Assembly: GCA_030018875.1 (NCBI GenBank)
Contig: JASEHK010000071.1
Coordinates: forward strand, 1 to 7,342
Direction of reading: 5' to 3'
Source of the DNA: Endomicrobiia bacterium
GTDB taxonomy: Bacteria; Elusimicrobiota; Endomicrobiia; PHAN01
DNA length: 7,342 nucleotides
The position numbers and the translations under genes are program-made. The stretch's first letter is position 1; every line of letters begins with the position of its first letter. Below are positions 1 through 5,801 of this stretch, piece after piece. Below the pieces are notes generated by a model that made no database searches, was not told where the DNA came from, and saw only the letters and a list, made by a program, of their open reading frames with translations.

Positions 1-28
1 GGACAAGAAACAGATATAAAAATCAAGA

Positions 29-46
29 CGACTTATTTACAAGTCG
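29..46. promoter_or_regulatory. Inverted repeat upstream of toxin-antitoxin genes, possible operator
   Basis: CGACTT and AAGTCG form a perfect 6-base inverted repeat around the loop ATTTAC. It lies about 47 bases before the antitoxin start. A TATAAA at 15-20 could be the -10 box of a promoter whose -35 lies outside the window, which would put the palindrome at or just after the transcription start. Toxin-antitoxin operons are commonly repressed by antitoxin or complex bound to such palindromes, so an operator is a reasonable inference. A 6-base repeat can also arise by chance. Confidence 0.3.
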
Positions 47-81
47 CGTGGGAAATGGTGATACCAATAAAAGATAAGAGT

Positions 82-86
82 GGAGG
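82..86 (+). promoter_or_regulatory. Shine-Dalgarno that fixes the antitoxin start
   Basis: GGAGG lies 7 bases before the ATG at 94, which is ideal spacing. No comparable site precedes the in-frame ATG at 55. The frame is open leftwards to the window edge, so this site is the main reason for choosing 94 as the start. Confidence 0.75.
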
Positions 87-93
87 CGTTACT

Positions 94-285
94 ATGAAAG
101 CGGTAAAAGAAAAATTTCTTGTTGACAAAAAAGGTCATAAGACGGCGGTGGTGCTTGGCATCGACTTTTACAATCATCTGCTTGACGATATGGATGATTT
201 AAGAATTATTGCCGAAAGAAAAGACGAACCTGCCCTGACCCTCAAAGAGGTGGAAAAGCGACTTAGACACAATGGACTTATATAA
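94..285 (+). CDS. Phd/RelB-like type II antitoxin
   Basis: This 63-residue protein is the probable antitoxin of the toxin encoded immediately downstream. The N-terminal half (KEKFLVDKKGHKTAVVLGIDFYNHLL region, residues about 4-30) has the pattern of small Phd/YefM/RelB-like antitoxins: a beta-strand pair with a basic turn, then an 'xxYxxLLxDxDDL' helix. Residues about 31-63 (DDLRIIAERKDEPALTL and onward) look like the charged, flexible toxin-neutralising tail. Its end overlaps the toxin start by 14 bases, a usual arrangement that keeps antitoxin made first. The start was chosen from the GGAGG at 82-86. The family call rests on the overall pattern and on the partner gene; I cannot separate Phd from RelB without a profile search. 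The gene is more AT-rich than argH downstream, suggesting acquisition by transfer. Confidence 0.8.
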   Translation: MKAVKEKFLVDKKGHKTAVVLGIDFYNHLLDDMDDLRIIAERKDEPALTLKEVEKRLRHNGLI

Positions 286-532
286 AATAGAAGTCAAAAA
301 ATCGGCGGTCAAAGAGTTGCGGACGCTTGATACGAGGTTTATTCCCATTATTTGGAGGCAAATAAAAAATCTTTCCGAAAATCCCACTCCGATGCACTCG
401 GCGAAACTTTGGGCCAGCGATAAAAGTTATCGCATACGTATCGGCAATTACAGAGTCGTATATCAGGTGGATGATGACAGGAAAATCGTAACCGTTCAGA
501 GAATAAAACACAGAAGAGAAGTTTATAGATAA
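272..532 (+). CDS. RelE/ParE-family toxin
   Basis: This 86-residue basic protein has the size and fold pattern of the RelE/ParE toxin superfamily. Visible signatures are the N-terminal strand YKIEVKKSAVKEL (residues 4-16), a helical middle with 'IKNLSENPTP' (31-40), the core YRIRIGNYRVVY (53-64) and the C-terminal HRREVYR (80-86). The last two blocks are the best-conserved parts of RelE-like toxins, and the arginine after GNY plus the C-terminal basic residues are the expected catalytic or RNA-contact residues. RelE members cleave mRNA on the ribosome whereas ParE members inhibit gyrase; the RIGxYRVVY and HRREVYR pattern favours a RelE-type ribonuclease, but this is inference. The ORF is intact, so the toxin is probably active. 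It ends 19 bases before argH with no terminator between, so the two may share a transcript. Confidence 0.87.
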   Translation: MDLYKIEVKKSAVKELRTLDTRFIPIIWRQIKNLSENPTPMHSAKLWASDKSYRIRIGNYRVVYQVDDDRKIVTVQRIKHRREVYR

Positions 533-551
533 GTGTCGGGGTAATAAAACA

Positions 552-1913
552 ATGAATACGACCACAAACTCAAAAAACTTCATATCGTCGTCGGAATACG
601 ACTGGCGGCTTGCTCTCTGCGACGCGCGCGGTTCGATAGCGCACGTAAAAATGCTCTCGGCGCGCAAAATAATTCCGCCGCGCGACGCGGCCAAAATAAT
701 CCGCGCGCTCGAAAACTTGTCCGCTGAAATTCGAGTGTCTCTGGCCGCCGGACGGCGACCGAGCCTTCCCGCCGCCGAAGACATACACTATGCCGTCGAG
801 AAAGAAATAATACGCCGTCTCGGCCCCGTCGGAGGAAAGATGCATACCGCCCGCAGTCGCAACGACCAGGTCGCGACCGACCTTCGCCTGTGGCTCAAAG
901 AAGAAATTCCCTCGATAATCTCATCTTCTCGACGAGCCCGCAAAGCGATACTGTCCAAAGCCGCCGCTAACATATCCGCCGTAATGCCCGGGTACACTCA
1001 TCTTCAGCAGGCGCAGCCCGTGCTTTTCGCGCATTGGCTGTCGGCGTATAACGAGATGCTCATGCGCGACGAATCGCGCCTTGCGGATTGCCTTAAGCGC
1101 CTCGACGAATCGCCGCTGGGCGCAGCGGCCTTCGCCGGAACGTCTTTTCCCGTGGACCGACGGCTTACCGCTCGTCTGCTCGGCTTCGAGCGACCGATGG
1201 CCAATTCCGTGGACGCCGTCTCTGCGCGCGATTTCGCCTGCGAGTTCGTCGCCGCCTGCGCCGTGCTGCTCGTCAATCTGTCGCGTTTCGCCGAAGACCT
1301 CATAATCTTTTCGTCGTCGGAGTTCGGCTTCATCGTCATGCCCGCCGACTATTCGAGCGGGTCTTCCATAATGCCGCAGAAGAAAAATCCCGACTGGCTC
1401 GAACTCGTGCGCGCCAAGGCCGCCTCGGCCGTCGGCTCTTTGATGTCGCTTCTGGCGCTTACGAAAAATCTGCCGCTGTCCTACAACCGCGACCTTCAGG
1501 AGGACAAGATGCACGTCTTCGCCGCTGCTGACGCCGCGCGTATGTCGCTGGATGTTTCGGCCGCTGTCGCGCGGGGGCTTCAAGTGAGGCCGTCAAGGAT
1601 GTTGTCGGCTTTCAATAAGGACTATCTTTTAGCCACGGAACTCGCGGATTATCTCTCAGTCAAAGGCATCCCATTCCGCGAAGCGCACAGAGCCGTCGCT
1701 TCCGTCGTAGAAGAGGCCTCGCGTCTGGGCGTCGGGCTTAAGGATATTCCGCTTGCGAGTTACAAGAAGCGTTCAGCCGTCTTCGGCCGCGACCTTTATT
1801 TATGTCTCGACCCGCGTCGAGCCGTCGCATCTAAAAAATCCTTGGGCGGTACCGCCGGGTACAACGTGGCCCGATACATAAAAACCGAACTCTCCCTCTT
1901 GAAAAAAATATGA
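552..1913 (+). CDS. argH: Argininosuccinate lyase
   Basis: ArgH splits argininosuccinate into arginine and fumarate, the last step of arginine synthesis, as a cytoplasmic homotetramer of the fumarase/aspartase superfamily. The 453 residues carry the family blocks in order: DARGSIAHVKML (24-35), AEDIHYAVE (75-83), HTARSRNDQVATDLRLW (98-114), MPGYTHLQQAQP with the general-acid/base histidine H150, RDESRL and SPLGAAAFAGT (172-197), and the superfamily signature GSSIMPQKKNPDWLE (270-284) with the catalytic serine loop. ATELADYL and GIPFREAHR (361-380) are also typical of ArgH and rule out fumarase or adenylosuccinate lyase. One feature is odd: the N-terminus lacks the usual LWGGRF segment seen in most ArgH proteins and begins instead with a Ser/Thr/Asn stretch. 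A weak GGGG at 538-541 lies 10 bases before the ATG. The stop overlaps the next gene's start. Confidence 0.95.
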   Translation: MNTTTNSKNFISSSEYDWRLALCDARGSIAHVKMLSARKIIPPRDAAKIIRALENLSAEIRVSLAAGRRPSLPAAEDIHYAVEKEIIRRLGPVGGKMHTARSRNDQVATDLRLWLKEEIPSIISSSRRARKAILSKAAANISAVMPGYTHLQQAQPVLFAHWLSAYNEMLMRDESRLADCLKRLDESPLGAAAFAGTSFPVDRRLTARLLGFERPMANSVDAVSARDFACEFVAACAVLLVNLSRFAEDLIIFSSSEFGFIVMPADYSSGSSIMPQKKNPDWLELVRAKAASAVGSLMSLLALTKNLPLSYNRDLQEDKMHVFAAADAARMSLDVSAAVARGLQVRPSRMLSAFNKDYLLATELADYLSVKGIPFREAHRAVASVVEEASRLGVGLKDIPLASYKKRSAVFGRDLYLCLDPRRAVASKKSLGGTAGYNVARYIKTELSLLKKI

Positions 1914-3214
1914 TTAAACCGTCGTTCCCGTCACATCCGCCATTCTGCGCGCCGTTTTTGTTTTCGACTCGCCGGATGGTATTTGCCGCGACGCTTATTG
2001 TTGTCGCGCTGTTCTCTTGCCGACGGGGAGCGCTTTCGGCCGAGCCGCCCGTGCGCGCGCCCGCGTCGGCGGTAAGAATCTTCAGCGTCGCCGACGCGGT
2101 TTTTTACGGCATCAGGAATAATCAGCAAATTCTCGTCGCGAATGAGGAAATCGAAATCGCCCGCGCCAAAATCAGGGAGACCCACGCGCTCGTTTTTCCG
2201 AAGATAGACTTTAATCTTAACGCATCAAAATACGAAACGGCCACGCCGTTCGTTCTGTCTGACGCGCTCGGCTCCATTTACTACGACGCGCGGCGTTCGC
2301 CGTCGGAGAATTATACAGCCAAGTTCACTCTTGCGCAGTACCTTTATGCCGGCGGCAGGTATACATCCAATATGCGCCTCGCGCGCACTAATATGCGCGT
2401 GGCCGAAACCAACAAGGAAATACTCGTTTCCCACGTTCGCGCCGAAGTCAAAAAAGCATTTTACCGTCTTATCCATGCTTTGGCGCGGTTGGATGAAATG
2501 AAAAAAGAGGCCGCCCGCCTCGAACTCTCCCAAAATTCCTCCGACAAAGATATACTGATTTCCCTTAAAAGGGATATTTTGATGACGGAAAAGGACTCCG
2601 CCGCCGAGCGCCTTGGTTTTCTTTCCGCCGCGGGGCTCGAACTTAATACGTTTTTTGAGACATCGGGAACTTTGGAAAAAGATATGCCCTCGTCGCTCGA
2701 CGCCGATAAATTGGTGGCCCAGGCCTACCAATACCGACGGGAACTCAGCAAAGTGGCCATACAGGAGACCATAGATTCCCTGGCCGTTTCTCTGTTGCAG
2801 ACCGAGCGCTTTCCGGCCGTCTCGCTGGGCGGCACGTATGAACTCGTAGATATCAACAGATCCGACTCGAGAAAAAACTGGGCGATGTTTATGAATCTGA
2901 ATCTTCCGATCTTCGACGGCTGGGCGTCATGGGCCCGCCTCGACTCCCGCAAATCCCACGCGCGGCAGAGCGCTATAAGAAAGACCGACGCCGAGGACTC
3001 GATATCTTACGAGGTGCGGTTGGCGGTTTTGAACTGCGAGACCTCGGCTAAAAAAGTTAAGTATGACGCCGAGCGGCTCGCCGCTATTCTCTCCTCGCCT
3101 TCATCGAGCCCTCGCTCCATATTTCTGGCGCGATTAGACCTTTTGGACTCGCGTCTCTGGGCTGTCGCTTGCCTGATAAATCTCGAACTCGCCGTCGGAA
3201 AAGAAATATTGTGA
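1910..3214 (+). CDS. TolC-family outer-membrane efflux protein
   Basis: The 434-residue product fits the TolC/OEP family, trimeric outer-membrane channels with a long periplasmic helical tunnel used by efflux pumps and type I secretion. After a signal peptide the first repeat opens with the typical 'FSVADAVFYGIRNNQQILVANEEIEIARAKIRE' pattern (58-90), then a beta-strand segment (VFPKIDFNLNASKY, 95-108), LAQYLYAGGR (141-150) and a long helix to about 250. The second repeat starts near 263 (LDADKLVAQAYQYRREL), with ERFPAVSLGGTYELVD (299-314), LNLPIFDGW (330-338) and a final helix ending AVGKEIL. This two-fold pattern is diagnostic. The start is the ATG overlapping the argH stop (ATGA) with no good Shine-Dalgarno, so reinitiation is likely; the ATG at residue 23, just before the hydrophobic stretch, is an alternative. 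LFSC at 34-37 is a poor lipobox, so a lipoprotein is less likely than cleavage after LSA. No pump or adaptor gene lies in the window, so the substrate is unknown. Confidence 0.88.
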   Translation: MIKPSFPSHPPFCAPFLFSTRRMVFAATLIVVALFSCRRGALSAEPPVRAPASAVRIFSVADAVFYGIRNNQQILVANEEIEIARAKIRETHALVFPKIDFNLNASKYETATPFVLSDALGSIYYDARRSPSENYTAKFTLAQYLYAGGRYTSNMRLARTNMRVAETNKEILVSHVRAEVKKAFYRLIHALARLDEMKKEAARLELSQNSSDKDILISLKRDILMTEKDSAAERLGFLSAAGLELNTFFETSGTLEKDMPSSLDADKLVAQAYQYRRELSKVAIQETIDSLAVSLLQTERFPAVSLGGTYELVDINRSDSRKNWAMFMNLNLPIFDGWASWARLDSRKSHARQSAIRKTDAEDSISYEVRLAVLNCETSAKKVKYDAERLAAILSSPSSSPRSIFLARLDLLDSRLWAVACLINLELAVGKEIL

Positions 3215-4326
3215 AGAAAATCCGGCGCGCGCTCGCCGCCCCTGTTTGTCATTGCGAGGTCAAGGGCTTGCCCTTGACCGAAGCAATCTCTGCTTTCGGG
3301 AGATTGCTTCGTCCCCCGCATCAAGTGCGGGGTCCTCGCAATGACAATCTTTTTGCCCGCCGCATCGCCTTTATCTTTGTTTTTTTTACCGCTTCCCGCT
3401 TTCTGCTTCCCGCTTCCCGCCTTCGGGCCGCGCCGCTTTTTTCCGAAGAAGGGGTGGTATTGGACTATCTCTGGCACGCGGCCTCGGCTCTCCCCGCGTC
3501 GAAACGCCCCAAGGTCGCGCTTGTTCTTTCCGGAGGCGGCGCGCGGGGATTTGCCTACATAGGCGCCCTGCGTGTGCTTGAACGTTACGGCCTTCCCGTG
3601 GATATAGTCGTAGGCACGAGCATCGGCGCCGTCATCGGCTCCCTTTACGCCGGCGGCGTTCCTCTCGAAAGATTGGAATACATATCCGCCGATCTCGGCT
3701 GGGACAAGATATCGGATTTCGGCAACGCGTCCGTCGTCGGGCTTTTGCTCGGGCGCAATCTGCTCTCCACGGAACGGCTCGAAGCGTACCTGGAAAAATA
3801 TCTCCGAGGTAAAAGTTTTCACGAACTTAAAGTCAAGTTCGCCTGTGTCGCCGTTGACATATCCACCGGCGAGCGCATAGTTTTTACCGAAGGCAAGGTG
3901 GCTCCGGCCGTGCGCGCGTCCGCCACGATACCGGGACTTTTCAGCCCCGTGCCCTTTCGTCATCGTTACCTGGTTGACGGCGGACTGGTGGACAACATAC
4001 CGGTTGATCTGGCCCGCTCCATGGGGGCCGATATAGTGATAGTTCTGAGCGCTCGCTCCGATTACACGCTGAATCCCTCCGAAGGTATTTTCCGCACTCT
4101 CACCCAGGCCATATACATACAGGGCGCGCTTCTGGAAAACGAGTCGCTCAAAAAGGCCGATTTTATAATCGCCCCCGACGTAAAAAGCGTTTCGGCCGCG
4201 GACCTTTCCAAGGCCAAGGAATGCATAGCCGCCGGCGTGGTGGAGACCGAGTCGCGCATGGGGGCGCTCAAGGAGTTTATCGTGCGAAAATTTCTGGCGT
4301 TCGGCGGGCCGGAGATTTACAGGTAA
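3211..4326 (+). CDS. Exported patatin-like phospholipase (RssA/NTE-type)
   Basis: This is a serine lipid acyl hydrolase with a Ser-Asp catalytic dyad. Counted from the GTG at 3211 (371 residues), the oxyanion-hole motif SGGGARG is at 107-113, the nucleophile elbow GTSIG at 135-139 with Ser137, and the dyad aspartate in DGG at 256-258. Further family blocks are YIGALRVLERYGLP, ASATIPGLFSPV and VDNIPVDLARSMGAD. No C-terminal beta-barrel follows, so it is not a PlpD-type self-secreted form. I chose GTG 3211 because GTGA overlaps the tolC-family stop and GGAAAAG precedes it by 7 bases; an ATG at 3169 in the same frame lies inside the upstream gene. Residues 13-46 are encoded by the palindromic element at 3246-3347. 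The hydrophobic core (about 53-59) of a signal peptide follows it, then a heptamer-repeat stretch. In-frame alternatives are GTG 3325 or GTG 3454; the latter would give a cytoplasmic enzyme. The lipid substrate is unknown. Confidence 0.9.
   Translation: MKKIRRALAAPVCHCEVKGLPLTEAISAFGRLLRPPHQVRGPRNDNLFARRIAFIFVFFTASRFLLPASRLRAAPLFSEEGVVLDYLWHAASALPASKRPKVALVLSGGGARGFAYIGALRVLERYGLPVDIVVGTSIGAVIGSLYAGGVPLERLEYISADLGWDKISDFGNASVVGLLLGRNLLSTERLEAYLEKYLRGKSFHELKVKFACVAVDISTGERIVFTEGKVAPAVRASATIPGLFSPVPFRHRYLVDGGLVDNIPVDLARSMGADIVIVLSARSDYTLNPSEGIFRTLTQAIYIQGALLENESLKKADFIIAPDVKSVSAADLSKAKECIAAGVVETESRMGALKEFIVRKFLAFGGPEIYR
3246..3347. repeat. 102-base palindromic element with cloverleaf potential, inside a coding region
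   Basis: The ends TTGTCATTGCGAGG (3246-3259) and CCTCGCAATGACAA (3334-3347) are perfect 14-base inverted repeats. Between them lie three perfect hairpins: GGTCAAGGGC/GCCCTTGACC (3258-3267 with 3270-3279, loop TT), GAAGCAATCTC/GAGATTGCTTC (3280-3290 with 3300-3310, 9-base loop) and CCCCGCA/TGCGGGG (3314-3320 with 3326-3332, loop TCAAG). Together they form a four-way junction. From general knowledge, palindromes with GTCATTGCGAG termini and an inner GAAGCAATCTC arm are dispersed repeats in several bacterial groups, and rickettsial palindromic elements are known to insert in frame in genes. The element is exactly 34 codons here and adds no stop. No second copy is in this window. How it moves is unknown; REP-type mobilisation by a Y1 transposase acting in trans is only a guess. 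Confidence 0.88.
3391..3418. repeat. Four-copy heptanucleotide tandem repeat
   Basis: Four 7-base units run head to tail: GCTTCCC, GCTTTCT, GCTTCCC, GCTTCCC, followed by a partial GCC. The second copy differs at two positions. A run of eight T lies just before it at 3380-3387. Both lie in the signal-peptide region of the patatin-like gene and are read as FF-T-ASRFLLPASRLRA. The unit length is not a multiple of three, so gain or loss of one copy would shift the frame of the catalytic domain. Confidence 0.75.
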
Positions 4327-4334
4327 ACACGGAT

Positions 4335-5378
4335 ATGAAAATTTTCAACTGCATATTTTTGATAATTGTTTTTGCAATTTTGAATGCCGCGGCCCGGCAA
4401 CAGGCGATGATCGCCGCGCCCTCATCCGACTCCGAACTCGAGAGACTTTATGCCGTTTCCGTCGGACGCGCATCCGACGCGCGCAAGGCCGACGCCTTCT
4501 ACTCTCTCGGAGAGATTTACATGGAACGCTCAAGAACTCAGGAAGCCCTCAATTATTATCTTTCGAGTTACAACCACTCGCGCTCCCGAAAAAGAAAACT
4601 CCGGGCGCTTGAGCGTCTGTCGGATATATATTATTCCGGAGGTTCTCTGGGCAAGGCTATAGAGTTTGCCAAAGAGGCGGCGGCCATATCGCCCCGCGAA
4701 ACGAAAATAGCCAAAAAACTCTCCGGATATTATGTCAAGGCCGACCTGCGCATTCAGGCGGTGGAAGAGTATAAAAAAATACTTGAGAGGGACCCCGACG
4801 ACATTGAGGCCTTGGTGGGCGCTGCCGGGGTTCTGGAGTCCCTCGGACTCTATGCCGACGCCATAGAGCACTACAAAAAAGCCATTGTCCGCGGCGCTTA
4901 CAGAGATGTGACACTTAGGGTGGCCTATTGCTACGAAATATTTTCCGAGCGCGCCGTAGCCGAGGCGCTTCTGAAAGAATATCTGGCCGTCCATCCGGAT
5001 TACGGCGGTTTCATACAATTAGGCAAACTTTACTATTCGTCGAGGGAGTATGCTCGCGCCGCCGAGGCGTTCTCTTCGGCCGTAAAGATAAATCCGCGAG
5101 GCCGCGAGGCGCTTTTGCTCTCCGGCATCGCTTATTATAAATCATCCATGCCCGATGAGGCCGCCGAGATGTTAAAGATATTGTTGATGGAAACGCCCGA
5201 CTCGGCTGCGGCTCATTTTTTTCTGGGGCTTGTTCTGGATTCTTCCAATGAGAAGTCCGCCGCCGCCCAGTACGGCGCGGCTCTGCGCGGGTTGACGGGC
5301 GAGGACTCTTTGTTGGCCGTCGTTACCCTGCGGATGATGAAGTCGTCGCCGACGGTCCTTCGAACACATTCGCGCTGA
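4335..5378 (+). CDS. Exported TPR-repeat protein of unknown function
   Basis: This 347-residue protein has an N-terminal signal sequence (MKIFNCIFLIIVFAILNAAA, residues 1-20) and then an almost continuous array of tetratricopeptide repeats, about eight between residues 53 and 319. The clearest are ADAFYSLGEIYMERSRTQEAL (52-72), IEALVGAAGVLESLGLYADAIEHYKKAI (157-184), FIQLGKLYYSSREYARAAEAFSSAVKINP (226-254) and EALLLSGIAYYKSSMPDEAAEML (258-280). TPR arrays are protein-binding scaffolds, so the product is probably a periplasmic or membrane-anchored adaptor; no enzymatic domain is visible. The frame is open further upstream to 4221, but that part lies inside the patatin-like gene, and the signal sequence plus 8-base gap after that gene support ATG 4335. 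The Shine-Dalgarno is weak. Its partner is unknown; linkage suggests a role with the phospholipase or the TolC-like channel. Cleavage is most plausible near residue 20 or 28. Confidence 0.85.
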   Translation: MKIFNCIFLIIVFAILNAAARQQAMIAAPSSDSELERLYAVSVGRASDARKADAFYSLGEIYMERSRTQEALNYYLSSYNHSRSRKRKLRALERLSDIYYSGGSLGKAIEFAKEAAAISPRETKIAKKLSGYYVKADLRIQAVEEYKKILERDPDDIEALVGAAGVLESLGLYADAIEHYKKAIVRGAYRDVTLRVAYCYEIFSERAVAEALLKEYLAVHPDYGGFIQLGKLYYSSREYARAAEAFSSAVKINPRGREALLLSGIAYYKSSMPDEAAEMLKILLMETPDSAAAHFFLGLVLDSSNEKSAAAQYGAALRGLTGEDSLLAVVTLRMMKSSPTVLRTHSR

Positions 5379-5380
5379 TT

Positions 5381-5409
5381 TTGAAAATTCCGCCCAAATT
5401 AAGTATAAT
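5381..5409 (+). promoter_or_regulatory. Sigma-70-type promoter of rplU-rpmA-obgE
   Basis: TTGAAA (5381-5386) and a perfect TATAAT (5404-5409) are separated by 17 bases, the optimal spacing, in an AT-rich gap just 2 bases after the upstream TPR gene stop. Transcription should start near 5415-5417, leaving a leader of about 32 bases before rplU. It is well placed to drive the highly expressed ribosomal-protein genes separately from the operon upstream. There is no terminator between, so read-through from upstream remains possible. Confidence 0.82.
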
Positions 5410-5413
5410 AACC

Positions 5414-5429
5414 GAATATAAAGATATTC
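5414..5429. promoter_or_regulatory. Small inverted repeat at the start of the rplU transcript
   Basis: GAATAT and ATATTC form a perfect 6-base inverted repeat around AAAG. It begins at the predicted transcription start and ends directly against the rplU Shine-Dalgarno AAGGAG (5430-5435). As RNA it would be a weak 5' hairpin that could protect the transcript or affect ribosome access; as DNA it could be an operator. Only two of the six pairs are G-C, so chance is a real alternative. Confidence 0.35.
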
Positions 5430-5447
5430 AAGGAGACAAATAAAAAT

Positions 5448-5771
5448 ATGCAGGCGCTCGTGTCAATAAACTCATCGCAGCACAAAGTGGCGGTAGGTTC
5501 AAAAGTAGTCGTCAACCACATCCAAAACGTCAACCCCGGAGATACTCTTGAGTTCGATAAGGTGCTCCTCATATCCGACGGCGACAAGACCATCGTCGGC
5601 GCGCCCGTCGTGCCCAATGCCAAAGTCGTCGTCGAGGTCGTGGGGCATAAAAAAGCGCCGAAAGTCATAGTATTCAAAAAGCGCTCCAAAAAAGGTTACA
5701 AGAAAACACGTGGGCACAGACAGTCTCTGACGGAACTGACGGTAAAAGAAATTGTGCTGAGTGTTCACTAA
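5448..5771 (+). CDS. rplU: 50S ribosomal protein L21
   Basis: L21 binds 23S rRNA in the large subunit. The 107-residue length is normal (about 100-105 in most bacteria). The C-terminal half has the family signature KVIVFKKRSKKGYKKTRGHRQ (73-93), followed by the closing strand LTVKEIVLS. The middle GDTLEFDKVLLISDGDKTIVGAPVV fits the L21 beta-barrel. The N-terminus is unusual: most L21 proteins begin like MYAVIxxGGKQYxV, while here residues 7-13 read INSSQHK, so the GGKQ motif is replaced although the V after it is kept. AAGGAG at 5430-5435 lies 12 bases before the ATG, slightly far. It is the first gene of rplU-rpmA-obgE, and the gene often found between rplU and rpmA in Firmicutes is absent. 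Confidence 0.95.
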   Translation: MQALVSINSSQHKVAVGSKVVVNHIQNVNPGDTLEFDKVLLISDGDKTIVGAPVVPNAKVVVEVVGHKKAPKVIVFKKRSKKGYKKTRGHRQSLTELTVKEIVLSVH

Positions 5772-5801
5772 ATAAATCTAAAAGTCGGGAGCGTCGCTGA
5801 T

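Noticed and set aside
55..93. Longer antitoxin starting at ATG 55
   Set aside because: No Shine-Dalgarno precedes it, whereas GGAGG is ideally placed before ATG 94, and the usual antitoxin fold starts there.
327..352. A promoter for argH inside the toxin gene (TTGATA with CATTAT or ATTATT)
   Set aside because: The spacers are only 13-14 bases, too short for a usual sigma-70 promoter.
921..1583. A 220-codon minus-strand open frame inside argH
   Set aside because: It is fully antisense to a confident argH, with no family pattern or ribosome site.
3169..3210. Patatin-like gene starting at ATG 3169
   Set aside because: It would overlap the tolC-like gene by 46 bases with a run of Arg/Lys. GTG 3211 has a ribosome site and a GTGA junction matching the junction before it.
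3246..3347. Cloverleaf element read as a tRNA gene
   Set aside because: It has no T-loop TTCGA-type sequence, no 7-base acceptor with discriminator and CCA, and arm sizes do not fit a tRNA.
3007..3963. A 318-codon open frame on the minus strand across the tolC-like/patatin-like junction
   Set aside because: It opposes two well-supported genes, has low-complexity basic sequence and shows no known motif. It is a by-product of GC-rich codon bias.
4221..4334. TPR protein extended upstream to 4221
   Set aside because: The extension lies within the patatin-like gene and precedes a clear signal peptide starting at 4335.
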